Source: Prado023 sp963788325
GTDB lineage: Bacteria > Actinomycetota > Actinomycetes > S36-B12 > CAIYMF01
DNA: 64,000 nt
Assembly: GCA_963788325.1 (NCBI GenBank)
Contig: CAWBGJ010000009.1
Span: 248,001-312,000, forward strand
Reading direction: 5' to 3'
The notes beneath the pieces were generated by a model that worked only from the letters and a program-made list of their open reading frames with translations, was not told the origin of the DNA and did not search any database. The translations under genes and the position numbers were made by a program. Each line of letters starts with the position of its first letter. The first letter of the stretch is position 1. Shown here piece after piece: positions 63,061 to 64,000 of this stretch.

Positions 63061-64000
63061 GTGATCGACCTGCGCGCGCTCCGTGAGAACCCCGACCTGT
63101 ACCGCGCCTCCCAGGCTGCCCGCGGGGAGGACCCCGGGCTGGTCGATGCGCTGCTCGCGGCCGACGAGACCCGGCGGCTGTCCGGGTCCGCGTTCGACAC
63201 GCTGCGCAATGAGCAGAAGGGGCTGGGCAAGCAGGTCGCGAAGGCCACCGGCGACGAGAAGGCCGCCCTGCTGGCCCGAGCCCGGGAGCTGGCCGACGCG
63301 GTGAAGGCTGCCGACGCCCAGCGCGCGCAGGCCACCACCCGTGCCGACGAGCTCGTCCTGGCCCTGTCCAATGTGGTGCACCCGGACTCGCCCCGCGGCG
63401 GCGAGGAGGACTTCACCGTCCTGGCCACGCACGGGCACATCCGGGACTTCGCGGCCGAGGGGATCACCGTCCGCGACCACCTCGAGATCGGCGAGGCACT
63501 CGGCGCCATCGACGTGGAGCGGGGCGCGAAGGTCTCGGGGTCGCGCTTCTACTACCTGACCGGGATCGGCGCGCTGCTCGAACTGGCGCTGATCAACATG
63601 GCGATGGCGCAGGCCACGGCCAACGGGTACACCCCGATCATTCCGCCGGCGCTGGTCAAGCCCGCCGCGATGGAGGGCACCGGCTTCCTGGGCCAAGCCG
63701 CGGAGAACGTCTACCGGCTCGAGGCTGATGACCTGTACCTGGTCGGCACGGCCGAGGTCCCGCTGGCCGCCTACCACTCCGACGAGATCCTGGCCGCCGA
63801 CTCGCTGCCGCGCAGGTTCGCCGGCTACTCGCCGTGCTACCGACGCGAGGCCGGCACCTACGGCAAGGACACCCGCGGCATCTTCCGGGTGCACTGGTTC
63901 GACAAGGTCGAGATGTTCGTGTTCACGACGCCGGAGGACGCTGAGGCCGAGCATGCTCGACTGGTCGAGCACGAGAAGCAGTTCCTCGACGCCCTCGAGC
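63061..64000 (+). CDS. serS: Seryl-tRNA synthetase, N-terminal part
   Basis: Partial: 313 codons from GTG 63061 to the window edge. The N-terminal tRNA-binding coiled coil spans about residues 1-105 (IDLRALRENPDLYRASQAARG, RNEQKGLGKQVAKATGDEKA). Class II catalytic motifs follow: VSGSRFYYLTGIGALLELAL, PALVKPAAMEGTGFLGQ, LVGTAEVPLAAYH (motif 2 precursor), and RFAGYSPCYRREAGTYGKDTRGIFRVHWFDKVE. Charges tRNA-Ser, two of which are encoded in this window. The C-terminal motif 3 lies outside. Confidence 0.97.
   Translation, partial: MIDLRALRENPDLYRASQAARGEDPGLVDALLAADETRRLSGSAFDTLRNEQKGLGKQVAKATGDEKAALLARARELADAVKAADAQRAQATTRADELVLALSNVVHPDSPRGGEEDFTVLATHGHIRDFAAEGITVRDHLEIGEALGAIDVERGAKVSGSRFYYLTGIGALLELALINMAMAQATANGYTPIIPPALVKPAAMEGTGFLGQAAENVYRLEADDLYLVGTAEVPLAAYHSDEILAADSLPRRFAGYSPCYRREAGTYGKDTRGIFRVHWFDKVEMFVFTTPEDAEAEHARLVEHEKQFLDALE

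Overview
The window reads as a chromosome segment of a high-GC actinobacterium. Supporting signs are frequent GTG starts, TAnnnT promoters 6 to 8 bases before start codons without a ribosome binding site, a polyphosphate-type glucokinase, fused CysNC with CysD, a DUF222-HNH gene behind a LexA box, and a Bpa/PafE-type proteasome activator next to serS. Genus cannot be fixed from sequence reading alone. The GH3 gene at base 1 and serS at base 64000 are cut by the window edges.

Layout. 1-5.1 kb: lipoprotein GH3 hydrolase, YegP-like protein, frameshifted sulfotransferase, RDD membrane protein with a perfect eight-residue proline repeat, YczE-like membrane protein, Maa-type acetyltransferase. 5.2-9.3 kb: PTS mannitol locus (SorC regulator, EIICBA gene with many indels, DeoR regulator). 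9.4-15.8 kb: DHA2 efflux pump, malic enzyme, hydrolase remnant, aminotransferase, MTA phosphorylase. 15.8-22.2 kb: an eight-gene minus-strand operon that joins sulfur-relay proteins (TusA-like, DsrE-like, TusA-radical SAM fusion, DoxX-like) to glycosyltransferases and a nucleotide-sugar epimerase. 22.4-24.1 kb: CarD-like small gene next to an insertion sequence. 24.3-28.9 kb: tRNA-Arg, tRNA-Ser, acyl-CoA-binding protein, CysD-CysNC sulfate activation, glucokinase. 29-38.3 kb: SOS-type HNH protein, MOSC protein, HAD protein, oxidoreductases, amino-acid deaminase-like PLP enzyme, ABC1 kinase, and a BaeRF-type protein behind a candidate manganese riboswitch. 38.5-41.1 kb: TerC, small HTH protein, and an SbtA/SbtB bicarbonate-type pair. 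41.2-46.4 kb: amidase, nucleosidase, nicotinamidase, tRNA-Ser, group II decarboxylase, DsbA-like protein with a coupled 50-residue Cys peptide. 46.5-57.9 kb: two acyl-CoA catabolic operons (carboxylase alpha/beta; TetR, acyl-CoA dehydrogenase, enoyl-CoA hydratase) carrying the same double operator, flanking an AmmeMemoRadiSam-AtuA operon. 58-64 kb: small hypothetical protein, sugar kinase with 6-phospho-beta-glucosidase, K+ channel, SET-domain protein, Bpa and serS.

The most unusual items are the sulfur-relay/glycosyltransferase operon, the 8-residue repeat of the RDD protein, the candidate Mn riboswitch that hides the ribosome binding site of a BaeRF-family gene, and the paired operators of the acyl-CoA regulon. 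Single-base indels break at least seven genes between 1 and 31 kb, whereas I found none between 32 and 64 kb. Most can be repaired by one base in a G or C run, so sequencing error is a serious possibility for the left half.
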